DNA of 25,575 nucleotides, from NCBI GenBank assembly GCA_021647145.1, contig JAKIVF010000043.1, positions 1-25,575 of the forward strand. Reading direction: 5' to 3'. Of this stretch, positions 15,501 to 23,356 are shown one piece after another. Under the pieces are notes generated by a model, which saw nothing but the letters and a program-made list of their open reading frames with translations, searched no databases and was not told the DNA's origin. Position 1 is the first letter of the stretch, and every line of letters begins with the position of its first letter. The position numbers and the translations under genes were made by a program. The DNA is from Methylococcaceae bacterium (lineage in GTDB: Bacteria > Pseudomonadota > Gammaproteobacteria > Methylococcales > Methylomonadaceae).

Positions 15501-16411
15501 TCTGAATGATAAACTCTTTTTATAATAGCTCTTGGGCGTTGTTTAACTTCTTCATAGATTTTTGCTAAATAGATTCCCAATATGCCTGTACAAGAAATGA
15601 TTAAACCCGAAAGAAAACTAAGCAAAAGCAAAATGATTAGAAGATCTGAAACTTTATCAACCAATGGAAAAACCAAGAGTAATACCGTTGCTATAGAAGG
15701 GAGGCTCATCAATATAAGCCCAAGAAAAAAAATGGCTGCTAGTGGTTTTGAAGAAAAAGAAGTAATGCTTGTGGTAAGCAAACTGAGTTGTTTTGTTAGG
15801 GTATAGCTTCGATTCTGTTTCGATGATTTTTCTACAGTGAGAGCTTGCTGCTCAAAACCGACATGACTCATTAATCCGCCAAGAAACAGATTTTTTTCTG
15901 GGTATTCAAGTAAGGCCAAAACAAAACGTTGACTCATTAAACGGACGGTCAACATGTTATTGGGTATTTTTACCGAACTTAAGCTATTAAAAAGAGAATA
16001 AAACAATGAGCCTGAATGTCGCTCAAACCATTTTCCTTTTCTATTTGCTTGCACACCATAAAGTACATCCACATTATTTTTTGAGTATTCTACCCAAAAT
16101 TTTTCAAGTAGCTCTGGAGCTTCTTCTAAATCACAATCTATTAAAAAAACATGTTTCCCTATTGATTGGTTTAACCCAATCATTCCTGCCTGATGGTGAC
16201 CAAAATTTCTTGATAAATCGACAATAGTAAGTTTGGAATCATCTTCCTGTTGCTTAATGGCTAGTTTAAGAGCTTGATCTGGAGAACCATCATTGACATA
16301 TATTAATTCATAATCTGAAGTAATTTTTTTAGCTACAGTCGTAATTCTACGATAGAACTCATCTAAATAGGGCTCTGAATAATAAAGCGTTGTGATGATA
16401 GACAGTTCCAT
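15497..16411 (-). CDS. Membrane-anchored GT2 glycosyltransferase (GtrB/ArnC type)
   Basis: The 304 residues begin with a GT-A fold domain: IITTLYYSEPYLDEFYRRI, VNDGSPD near 39-45, NFGHHQAGMIGL near 69-80, and the metal-binding D92-C-D94 in LIDCDLEEAPELLEKF. Two membrane helices follow (about 226-250 and 260-285), ending with IYLAKIYEEVKQRPRAIIK. This is the architecture of polyprenyl-phosphate glycosyltransferases such as GtrB, ArnC and dolichol-phosphate mannose synthase, which place a sugar on undecaprenyl phosphate at the inner face of the membrane. The start codon is 5 bp after the wbqC-like gene. The usual DxD is followed by LEEAPE rather than the more common LQDPPE. Confidence 0.88.
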   Translation of the reverse strand: MELSIITTLYYSEPYLDEFYRRITTVAKKITSDYELIYVNDGSPDQALKLAIKQQEDDSKLTIVDLSRNFGHHQAGMIGLNQSIGKHVFLIDCDLEEAPELLEKFWVEYSKNNVDVLYGVQANRKGKWFERHSGSLFYSLFNSLSSVKIPNNMLTVRLMSQRFVLALLEYPEKNLFLGGLMSHVGFEQQALTVEKSSKQNRSYTLTKQLSLLTTSITSFSSKPLAAIFFLGLILMSLPSIATVLLLVFPLVDKVSDLLIILLLLSFLSGLIISCTGILGIYLAKIYEEVKQRPRAIIKRVYHSE

Positions 16412-16416
16412 CTAAA

Positions 16417-17124
16417 TTATTGCTCTAAGTGGTTAAAAGATTTCATGTATTTAGTTGCGTTAGTACCTTGATTAAAAATTAAATCAAGAATAGAAACGCC
16501 ATGCTCAAAGGGTGGGTTAAGCTGTGGGTATGACGGGTAGTCAGAATAATTCATCCAGCTAACAGTAATATTTGCATCATTAAAAAGTGTTTCATCCATA
16601 TAGCTTTTAGCTGCTGGGCCAGAAATATATTCATTTGCCTCAGTATCCTGGCATAAAGCAATTAATCGCTCGGTTTTGTTTCCAATTAAATTAAAATCTG
16701 ATGACCACGAAATAGGTGTATTAATATTAAGTATTTTATTAATGGCTGTCAAAAAAAGGTAATTAATTTGACTTAAATTTTGTTCCTTATTATTCAGATA
16801 TAATGGCTCAAATACTTCTTTATAGTGATTAAAATAGGGAGCTTTACTATAATTGATGACTAAGGTTTGCCAGTGTTTTTTGCCCCAATTGTATTTGGCA
16901 ATTTCAGTTTCTGATATTTTTTGTAAACTCTTGCCTTTATGTTTGACTGGGATGGTAAGCCATTGAATACCTGTAGATGATTTAATTAAATTTCTATTTC
17001 GCCAATCATTTTTTGTATATTGCATATCATCATATAAAATAAACTCATCAACCTGATTAATTAGATCAAAATACCCCTTCCAAGGGATATAGTTAGATTG
17101 AAGAATTGCAATTTTTTTATGCAT
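16417..17124 (-). CDS. WbqC-family protein
   Basis: This 235-residue protein matches the WbqC-like family: an N-terminal AILQSNYIPWKGYFDLI, VDEFILYDDMQYTKNDWRNR, and a later ISGPAAKSYMD, with the closing pattern SWMNYSDYPSYPQLNPPFEH. The family occurs in O-antigen and other surface polysaccharide clusters. Its biochemical activity is not established, though a transferase or amino-acid-conjugating role has been suggested. It lies 22 bp after the GNAT gene and 5 bp before the GT2 gene, in the middle of the glycan block, so it probably modifies or processes the amino sugar made there. Confidence 0.85.
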   Translation of the reverse strand: MHKKIAILQSNYIPWKGYFDLINQVDEFILYDDMQYTKNDWRNRNLIKSSTGIQWLTIPVKHKGKSLQKISETEIAKYNWGKKHWQTLVINYSKAPYFNHYKEVFEPLYLNNKEQNLSQINYLFLTAINKILNINTPISWSSDFNLIGNKTERLIALCQDTEANEYISGPAAKSYMDETLFNDANITVSWMNYSDYPSYPQLNPPFEHGVSILDLIFNQGTNATKYMKSFNHLEQ

Positions 17125-17146
17125 GTTTCTTTAAGATAAGGGTGTG

Positions 17147-17587
17147 TTAAGTTTCTTTTGCATAAAATATCCATGAGCTTTTATTAGCGCCGATATTATT
17201 ATAAAGATTTTGATCTGATTTATTATTTTCTTCGGTTAACCATTGTAACCGTGAAAACCCCATTAATTTTGCTGTGTTTAGAGCATTGATGATTAATTCT
17301 TTAGCATAGCCATTGCCTCGATGAGAAGGCTGGATATACAAATCATTTAAGATTGCAACTGGCTCAGATTTTGTGCTTGAAAAACCTTTATAAATAGTAG
17401 AAAAACCAATGGTTTTATGAACAACTTTATATAGATGAATAATACCGTTTTCGTGGTTTTGTGTAAATTGAGAAAAAAACGCCTTATTTTTATTTTCATC
17501 AATTTGATCAACACCATAAAATATTTGATACTCCTTTATTAAGGGTAATACCTCTTCAATATTTTGGCTTGTCACTTCTTCAATCAT
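17147..17587 (-). CDS. GNAT-family N-acetyltransferase
   Basis: With the start at ATG 17587 this protein has 146 residues. The acetyl-CoA-binding motif of the GNAT fold is visible as VAILNDLYIQPSHRGNGYAK, where the HRGNGYAK segment matches the R/Q-x-x-G-x-G/A pyrophosphate loop, followed by INALNTAKLMGFSRLQWLTE and a C-terminal strand. An upstream in-frame start (17650) would add 21 residues overlapping the previous gene and is rejected. ATG 17587 overlaps the stop of the hotdog gene by 8 nt (ATGATTGA), a common coupling arrangement. The acceptor could be the amino sugar or a protein, and which one is not shown by the sequence. Confidence 0.78.
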   Translation of the reverse strand: MIEEVTSQNIEEVLPLIKEYQIFYGVDQIDENKNKAFFSQFTQNHENGIIHLYKVVHKTIGFSTIYKGFSSTKSEPVAILNDLYIQPSHRGNGYAKELIINALNTAKLMGFSRLQWLTEENNKSDQNLYNNIGANKSSWIFYAKET

Positions 17588-18005
17588 TTTTATCGTCAAT
17601 GCTGTGTATAAACCAACTAAACTCACCAATACAGATAATAGTACTTTCAATATCTTTAACCACTACCTTGACTGGGATTAATGCACGACCTTTCCTCGAA
17701 AATTGTGCTCTAAAATTTGAAGTTGCTTCATCTGATATTTCTGGATAAGCAATAATTGATTGAATGGCTGGTTTTTTGAATTTAATTCTTGATTCTCTAA
17801 GTACTGGAATAACCTTTCCCACTAGCTCAGGAAAGGATTGTTGCAAAAATTCACCACTTGCTGTCTCAGCAAGTGAAAATTGTGCGCTTGCATGGATAGT
17901 TTGTAAATGATTATGCACGCTTTCGCTAAAAGGTAATCCTAAATTTCCATTCTCAACCTTTTTAATCCCCACTTTTTTTACAAAAGGAATTTTAATTAAA
18001 TCCAT
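17580..18005 (-). CDS. Hotdog-fold protein, DUF4442/YiiD C-terminal-like
   Basis: The 141 residues begin at ATG 18005, which has GAGGTG about 4 bp upstream. A TTG 12 bp earlier lies inside that ribosome site and is rejected. VHNHLQTIHASAQFSLAET fits the conserved N-H-x-x-T-I-H-A-x-A motif of DUF4442/thioesterase-like hotdog proteins, followed by ASGEFLQQSFPE and a strand-rich remainder. Such proteins can hydrolyse acyl-CoA or acyl-carrier thioesters. Between a DUF2142-like protein and a GNAT acetyltransferase, this protein may supply or edit an acyl group for sugar modification, which is inference. The next gene overlaps its stop by 8 nt. Confidence 0.65.
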   Translation of the reverse strand: MDLIKIPFVKKVGIKKVENGNLGLPFSESVHNHLQTIHASAQFSLAETASGEFLQQSFPELVGKVIPVLRESRIKFKKPAIQSIIAYPEISDEATSNFRAQFSRKGRALIPVKVVVKDIESTIICIGEFSWFIHSIDDKND

Positions 18006-18041
18006 TTTCCACCTCAAATGGTTATCGTACTAGTAAAAGGT

Positions 18042-20396
18042 TTACACACTCACCAAGTAATTTAATGCAACTTCATTAAATGAATAAAAAGATAATAAGG
18101 CCAATATTAATACTGAACTTAGGATAATAGCTTTTTCATGTCGGTTCCAGAGTGGAAACATTGTCCAAAAATAAACCAAAATAATCGGGATAATTGGAAA
18201 CATATACCGGCCTTGTGGTTGAAAATCATATAACCAGCAAAAAAGAAGACTCATTAAAAGACCTCCAAAAATGGCGGTATAAGATAGTAATGAAAATAAT
18301 TTATATTGCCAGTTGGCTTTAAATACCATATGTCGAAAAATGACAAAAAGAACAACCGCCCAAATAAGCAAAACATAAGTGTAATACCACTTAGGGGAAA
18401 ATTCAGCATAATAGCCATAAAAGCCAACAAAGCTTTTAAATGACATAGAATGCCAATCCCAAGGAGGGCTAAATAATTTAGTAAAACTAACCCCTTTGTC
18501 TCTTAGTCGTAAACCATGGTATGAATCTTTTGTTGATGCAATAGATGGTCTGAAGTTCGGTTCGGCATGTTCTTCAGCATAAGCCATACGTTGCTCATAT
18601 TTGTTGTTTCCGTTGATTAAAAAATCAACTCCATGACGTAAGCCATAGATTGATGAAGCAGCTAAAATAAAAATAAAACATTTATAAATAAAAATCTTTT
18701 TATGCTTTATAAAAAATATTAATCGCCAAAGTAAGACAGAAAATATAAACAGGATGAATAATACATAGTTTGTTTGCTCGATACTTAATATACCTAATAA
18801 TAAGCTAGGGAATAAAATAGTTTTCCAATCAGAAAAATGTTTATTATCTTGCAAAAAAGTATTCAGTGAGCTTTGTTTGTTAACAAGTTGCCATGCCAGC
18901 ATTATACTTAAAAAAAGCACAAATCCTCCACGATTTGAATAAGCATATAAATACCAGATTTGAGGTGTACACAATAAAGGGGTAAGAAATAATAATAAAC
19001 GTTTGTTTTTACTTAATACAAAAAATAATAAAAAAAGAAAGGTATTAAATGCTCTTGCTACAAATTCTTTATTTTCAAAAATTAATTGAATAACATGTCT
19101 GAATTTTCCTGCTAAAAAATAACTAATACCTAAATCATCTAAGCGTGAGATTGCCCAAGGGTATTGATAAGTATTAAGCGTGCGAGCATCTCCAATTTTT
19201 GGTGGATCCCAATATTCACTGAAATACTCAACTGAGGCAATATGTGCATTTTCATCAGGGTGTATATTATAGTCTGCTTGCCATGCTAAATTAATCACTA
19301 AAAACAGGGAAAAAAGAAACAAGACGCGAATGAGTTTTGGAAATAAGTTGATATAAAATTTTTTGTTATTTTTAGGGTAATAAAAAATAACCCAGAGTAG
19401 GAGTAGGCAAACTAATAAAAATAATACGACTGAAATAATAAGTTCTTTTGAATCCCTTTGCTTATTAATATTTGTTTTGGTTTCTGCATAGCTAAAAGTT
19501 TTAAACCCAGGCTCTTTAATTTGTATTTGGTCAATAATTAAAGAATTTTGCTTGTTATCGTTTTTTAGATAAAGAACTTCAATATTGCCAATATTACTCG
19601 TTTTTACTTGATAGTCTTTTGTGCCTGGCTGTATGACTACTTTTTTGGCTCTGGCATTAGAAAATGTTTCGACTGTATCTCGCCAGAAAACGGTGACTTG
19701 CCCTGCTTGTTCTGCCTTTGCACGAAAGGAGACAACAGTTTCATTAAAACTTAAACAATAATAGAGGAGGATTGATCCAGTCAATAGAAAAAATGCTTGA
19801 GGATAGTATTTTTTTGGGAATATAAATCCTAAAATTAAAATTAAAAATACAATGGAAAGCAAAGGAGATTTTGATTGAATTGGACTTATTTCAAATTGGG
19901 AGTCTTCGCTTAACGTTATGAACTCTGAATAAGAATTAGAAGCGTTTGAAGCACTTAATGGTTGAACATCTTTTATACTTTCAGAATCATTTAAAAGATC
20001 AATGTTGAGGGGGGAATGCTGAATTGAATAGAGCTTGATTCCGTGTATTTTTATGTTGGTTTTTTCTCTTGTAGGGTCAATTCTAAAATGGGTGGATTTT
20101 TTAAAATTTTCAACAATCACCCTGTATGTGTGACGACCTTTTTTTGTTGATGTGATTGATGATTTATTTGCGGTAAAAGGCTTACCCTCATCGTTCCAAA
20201 AAACTTCAAGTTTACTACTTGTTGCTGAAGTTATATCAAACTTTAAAACAGCCAATGATGATAAATAACCCAAAAATGACATGCCAATAAATAAGAGTGA
20301 GACAAACAGTAAAGGTTTGATTTTGAAAAGCCATGCTATAAATGGTCGACGAAAGCTTTTTTGATCAAGCAATGGTGATGCATCATTTTTATGCAT
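18042..20396 (-). CDS. Large DUF2142-like multi-pass membrane protein (GT-C-like)
   Basis: This is a 784-residue inner-membrane protein. Residues about 29-51 form a first helix, then a periplasmic domain (about 55-175), two helices (about 179-215), a second similar domain (about 222-300), and roughly ten further helices. The second half has the features of DUF2142 proteins: YNIHPDENAHIASVEYFSEY near 376-395, with D381 and E382 in the first outer loop, and PQGRYMFPI near 727-735. An acidic pair in the first periplasmic loop is a hallmark of GT-C enzymes using polyprenyl-phosphate sugars. The two extra N-terminal domains look related (LEVFWNDEGKPF and VTVFWRDTVETF). The gene starts 8 bp after the aminotransferase stop. 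I infer transfer of a lipid-linked sugar in the periplasm. Confidence 0.7.
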   Translation of the reverse strand: MHKNDASPLLDQKSFRRPFIAWLFKIKPLLFVSLLFIGMSFLGYLSSLAVLKFDITSATSSKLEVFWNDEGKPFTANKSSITSTKKGRHTYRVIVENFKKSTHFRIDPTREKTNIKIHGIKLYSIQHSPLNIDLLNDSESIKDVQPLSASNASNSYSEFITLSEDSQFEISPIQSKSPLLSIVFLILILGFIFPKKYYPQAFFLLTGSILLYYCLSFNETVVSFRAKAEQAGQVTVFWRDTVETFSNARAKKVVIQPGTKDYQVKTSNIGNIEVLYLKNDNKQNSLIIDQIQIKEPGFKTFSYAETKTNINKQRDSKELIISVVLFLLVCLLLLWVIFYYPKNNKKFYINLFPKLIRVLFLFSLFLVINLAWQADYNIHPDENAHIASVEYFSEYWDPPKIGDARTLNTYQYPWAISRLDDLGISYFLAGKFRHVIQLIFENKEFVARAFNTFLFLLFFVLSKNKRLLLFLTPLLCTPQIWYLYAYSNRGGFVLFLSIMLAWQLVNKQSSLNTFLQDNKHFSDWKTILFPSLLLGILSIEQTNYVLFILFIFSVLLWRLIFFIKHKKIFIYKCFIFILAASSIYGLRHGVDFLINGNNKYEQRMAYAEEHAEPNFRPSIASTKDSYHGLRLRDKGVSFTKLFSPPWDWHSMSFKSFVGFYGYYAEFSPKWYYTYVLLIWAVVLFVIFRHMVFKANWQYKLFSLLSYTAIFGGLLMSLLFCWLYDFQPQGRYMFPIIPIILVYFWTMFPLWNRHEKAIILSSVLILALLSFYSFNEVALNYLVSV

Positions 20397-20404
20397 AGCT
20401 TAGT

Positions 20405-21538
20405 TTAGGCGTAAAAGCTTTTAATTGTCTGGATTACCCTCTTTATTTCCTCGTCTTGAATATCGTAATATAAAGGAAGGCGTAGTAATTTTTCGCTTTC
20501 TTGGGTGGTAAATTTATCTTCTCCAACAAATTTGGAGTAACGTCTCCCCATTTTGGATGAATGTAAAGGAATGTAATGGAAGGCTGTCTCAATATTTTGT
20601 TTATTTAAATATTGACTCAGTTTAAATCGTTGGTCTGAATTTTTTGTTTTTAGATAAAAAATATGGGCGTTATGTTGACAGCCTTCAGGGTGTATAGGTA
20701 AGTCAATAATTTTATTATCAGCCAATGGTTTTAAACCATTGTAATAGGCGTTCCAGGCTTGCAGACGTTTACTGTCAATTCCTTTTGATGCTTCAAGATT
20801 TGCATATAAAAAAGCGGCTTGTAGTTCGCTGGGCAAAAAACTGGAACCAATATCTTCCCAGGTATATTTATCAACATCCCCTCGAACAAAGCGGCTTTTG
20901 TTGGTGCCTTTTTCACGAATTATTTCGGCACGACTGATGTATTCTTCTTTGTTGATAGAGATTGCACCACCTTCACCACAATTATAATTTTTTGTTTCGT
21001 GAAAACTAAAACAGCCAAAGTCTCCAATAGTTCCTAACGCTTTACCTTTATAAAAAGAAAAAAGTGCTTGAGCTGCATCTTCTATGACGAATAAACCATG
21101 TTTATTTGCAATAGTCATAATGCTATTCATTTCACAAGCGATTCCTGCGTAATGGACCGGGACAATCGCTTTAGTTTTTTCTGTAATAGCTTTTTCAATT
21201 AATCTTTCGTCGATATTCATTGTAAGGGGATGAATGTCAACAAAGACAATGCTTGCTCCACGCAAAAGGAATGCATTGGCAGTTGAAACAAAAGTATAGC
21301 TTGGCATAATTATCTCGTCACCAGGATTTATTCCTGCAAGAAGTGCTGCCATTTCAAGTGAGTCTGTTCCCGATGGAGTTAGAAAGACTTTTTTTGCCTG
21401 TAAACTTTGTTCAATAATGTTTTGACAACGAGCTGTAAATATTCCATCGCCAGAAAATTTTTTTAGCTGGATTGCCTCTTGGAGGTATTTAAGCTCATTT
21501 CCAGTAATACATGGCTTATTTAAAGGTATTGTTTTCAA
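20405..21538 (-). CDS. wecE: WecE-type dTDP-4-amino-4,6-dideoxygalactose transaminase (DegT/DnrJ/EryC1/StrS)
   Basis: This PLP-dependent sugar-nucleotide aminotransferase of 377 residues belongs to the family that converts dTDP-4-keto-6-deoxyglucose to dTDP-4-amino-4,6-dideoxygalactose (Fuc4N). The opening IPLNKPCITGNELKYLQEAI and the FLTPSGTDSLEMAALL segment follow E. coli WecE/RffA. The PLP-binding lysine is K183 in CFSFHETKNYNCGEGGA, with D154 in VIEDAAQALF contacting the cofactor ring. The start is TTG at 21538 with only a weak upstream purine stretch, and no ATG lies near the family's usual start. It is first in the eight-gene minus-strand glycan block. No dTDP-glucose synthesis genes (rmlA/rmlB) are in the window. 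Confidence 0.88.
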   Translation of the reverse strand: MKTIPLNKPCITGNELKYLQEAIQLKKFSGDGIFTARCQNIIEQSLQAKKVFLTPSGTDSLEMAALLAGINPGDEIIMPSYTFVSTANAFLLRGASIVFVDIHPLTMNIDERLIEKAITEKTKAIVPVHYAGIACEMNSIMTIANKHGLFVIEDAAQALFSFYKGKALGTIGDFGCFSFHETKNYNCGEGGAISINKEEYISRAEIIREKGTNKSRFVRGDVDKYTWEDIGSSFLPSELQAAFLYANLEASKGIDSKRLQAWNAYYNGLKPLADNKIIDLPIHPEGCQHNAHIFYLKTKNSDQRFKLSQYLNKQNIETAFHYIPLHSSKMGRRYSKFVGEDKFTTQESEKLLRLPLYYDIQDEEIKRVIQTIKSFYA

Positions 21539-21582
21539 ATCTATTTCTTGCTTTGGATTTTGTCTTAAGGAAAATGAAGTAA

Positions 21583-21717
21583 TTAGGCTGTCTGGAAAAA
21601 ATCACCAACTTTGCTTGTTTTATTTTCTCCTAACGAAACTATCTCAAGCGTTGCATAGTTTAATGCATCCCTTAAGAGAGCCTTGTCAGAATCAAAAAAT
21701 TGGTCACTTAATTCCAT
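21583..21717 (-). CDS. Possible 44-residue protein between suhB and wecE
   Basis: ATG at 21717-21715 opens a frame encoding MELSDQFFDSDKALLRDALN and a further 24 residues ending VGDFFQTA, with TAA at 21585-21583. The composition looks protein-like (amphipathic and acidic at the start), but the ribosome site is poor and I recognise no family. It lies in the 195-bp gap after suhB and points toward wecE, so it could be a small gene of the glycan operon or the decayed tail of a lost gene. Confidence 0.35.
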   Translation of the reverse strand: MELSDQFFDSDKALLRDALNYATLEIVSLGENKTSKVGDFFQTA

Positions 21718-21733
21718 CAAACTGTCTTGGAAA

Positions 21734-22528
21734 TTATTTTAATGAGTCAGTAACATATTGTTGAATAGTTTGATAGATAGCTTGATGCATTTTAGTATTT
21801 CCAGTGATGATATTACCAGATTGAGCGTAGTTTTCATTAAAAGAAAAATCAGTTGCTACCCCACCCGCTTCTTGAATTAACAAAGCGCCGGCGGCCAAGT
21901 CCCACTCTTTTAGGCCAATTTCCCAAAAACCATCAAGTCTTCCAACAGCTACATAAGCTAAATCCAGTGCAGCAGAACCAGCTCGTCTGATACCTGCTGT
22001 TTTTAGGGTGAGGTCTCGAAACATTTTTAAATAGCTATCAAGATGTTCAGGATACTTAAATGGAAACCCTGTTCCTAGCAAAGCGGTACTTAAATCGACT
22101 TGCTTACTGACCCTGAGGCGACGATTATTTAACATAGCACCACCGCCTCTTTCCGCAGTAAATAATTCATCTCTTAAAGGGTCGTATATAACACCAATTT
22201 CTATTTTTCCCTTATTTTTTAAAGCAATTGATACGGCATATTGAGGGTAACCATGTAAAAAATTTGTCGTACCATCTAAAGGATCAATCACCCACATATA
22301 CTGGTTTCCTGATGTTTCACCACTTTCCTCAGCAAGAATAGAATGTTCGGGGTAGGCGGTTTTAATGATTTTTATAATTTCTTGCTCCGCCATGAGGTCA
22401 ACTTCTGTCACAAAGTCATTTTTACTTTTTTTGTTAACTGTTAACTTCGCCACTTTTTCAGAAGAACGTTGAATTATATCCCCGGAAACTCTTGCTGCGC
22501 GGACGGCGATGTTTAGCATTGGATGCAT
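21734..22528 (-). CDS. suhB: Inositol-1-monophosphatase SuhB
   Basis: SuhB is a Mg-dependent inositol monophosphatase that in enterobacteria also works in the rRNA antitermination complex and ribosome assembly. With the start at ATG 22528 the protein has 264 residues and begins MHPMLNIAVRAARVSGDII, nearly the same as the E. coli N-terminus, so the TTG 33 bp upstream (22561) is rejected. Metal-binding motifs of the family are present: the acidic EE in LAEESGETSG, WVIDPLDGTTNFLHG, and WDLAAGALLIQEAGG with its metal-binding Asp. It is divergent from trmJ, the same pairing as in E. coli. Confidence 0.96.
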   Translation of the reverse strand: MHPMLNIAVRAARVSGDIIQRSSEKVAKLTVNKKSKNDFVTEVDLMAEQEIIKIIKTAYPEHSILAEESGETSGNQYMWVIDPLDGTTNFLHGYPQYAVSIALKNKGKIEIGVIYDPLRDELFTAERGGGAMLNNRRLRVSKQVDLSTALLGTGFPFKYPEHLDSYLKMFRDLTLKTAGIRRAGSAALDLAYVAVGRLDGFWEIGLKEWDLAAGALLIQEAGGVATDFSFNENYAQSGNIITGNTKMHQAIYQTIQQYVTDSLK

Positions 22529-22620
22529 AATCAGAATTTGTAATAAGCAATTAGAAAACAATTAAGATTAACAAATTTTTTGTTATAGTGTTTTATTTTT
22601 CTTCAGTGAGTGTTAATTTA

Positions 22621-23352
22621 GTGCTTTCGCATATTAAAATAGTTTTGATGGAAACATCTCATCCTGGGAATATTGGGGCTGTTGCACGTGCCATGAAAAA
22701 TATGGCAATGTCTAATTTACGACTTGTTTCCCCAAAAATATTTCCTAGTGCAGATGCAACATCACGAGCCTCCGGTGCTAATGATATATTAAGTAAGGCA
22801 GAGATTTATGATTCCCTATCAGATGCCATTGCAGATTGTCAAATTGTCCTAGGCGCAAGTGCAAGAGATAGAACGATAAGCTGGCCAGAATTAACGGCAA
22901 GAGAGTGCGCAGAAAAATATGCAGGACTAGAGGGAGCGTTAACAACAAAAGTTGCTATTGTTTTTGGACGAGAAAATTCTGGCTTAAAAAATCACGAGCT
23001 GGATCTATGTCACTACTTATTAAGAATTCCCTGTAATTCAGACTATAGCTCCTTAAATTTAGCAGCAGCGGTACAGGTTGTCAGTTATGAATTGTTTATT
23101 GCCACAGGGCAAAGGGAAGAAAGTACGATAGGTGATAAGGATGCTGACCCTTTAGCCTCCCAGAAACAAATGGATTTATTCTATCAACATTTACAACAAA
23201 CAATTGCTGATATTGGTTTTTTACATGCAGATAAAACACAGTCAGTGATGCGTCGATTACGCCGCATATTTAACCGAATAGAGCTAGATACAAAAGAATT
23301 AGATATACTCAGAGGTATTTTTAGGTATTCACAGAATCATAATAAGAAGTAG
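22621..23352 (+). CDS. trmJ: tRNA (cytidine/uridine-2'-O-)-methyltransferase TrmJ
   Basis: TrmJ methylates the ribose 2'-OH of position 32 in several tRNAs using SAM. Starting at GTG 22621 the 243-residue protein reads MLSHIKIVLMETSHPGNIGA, the standard beginning of the family. A GTG at 22588 would add 11 untypical residues and is rejected. The SPOUT trefoil-knot motifs are clear: VARAMKNMAMSNLRLVSP, VAIVFGRENSGLKNHEL, and PCNSDYSSLNLAAAVQVVSY. The gene is followed 4 bp later by cysE, probably in one transcript, and is divergent from suhB. Confidence 0.95.
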   Translation: MLSHIKIVLMETSHPGNIGAVARAMKNMAMSNLRLVSPKIFPSADATSRASGANDILSKAEIYDSLSDAIADCQIVLGASARDRTISWPELTARECAEKYAGLEGALTTKVAIVFGRENSGLKNHELDLCHYLLRIPCNSDYSSLNLAAAVQVVSYELFIATGQREESTIGDKDADPLASQKQMDLFYQHLQQTIADIGFLHADKTQSVMRRLRRIFNRIELDTKELDILRGIFRYSQNHNKK

Positions 23353-23356
23353 TTAT

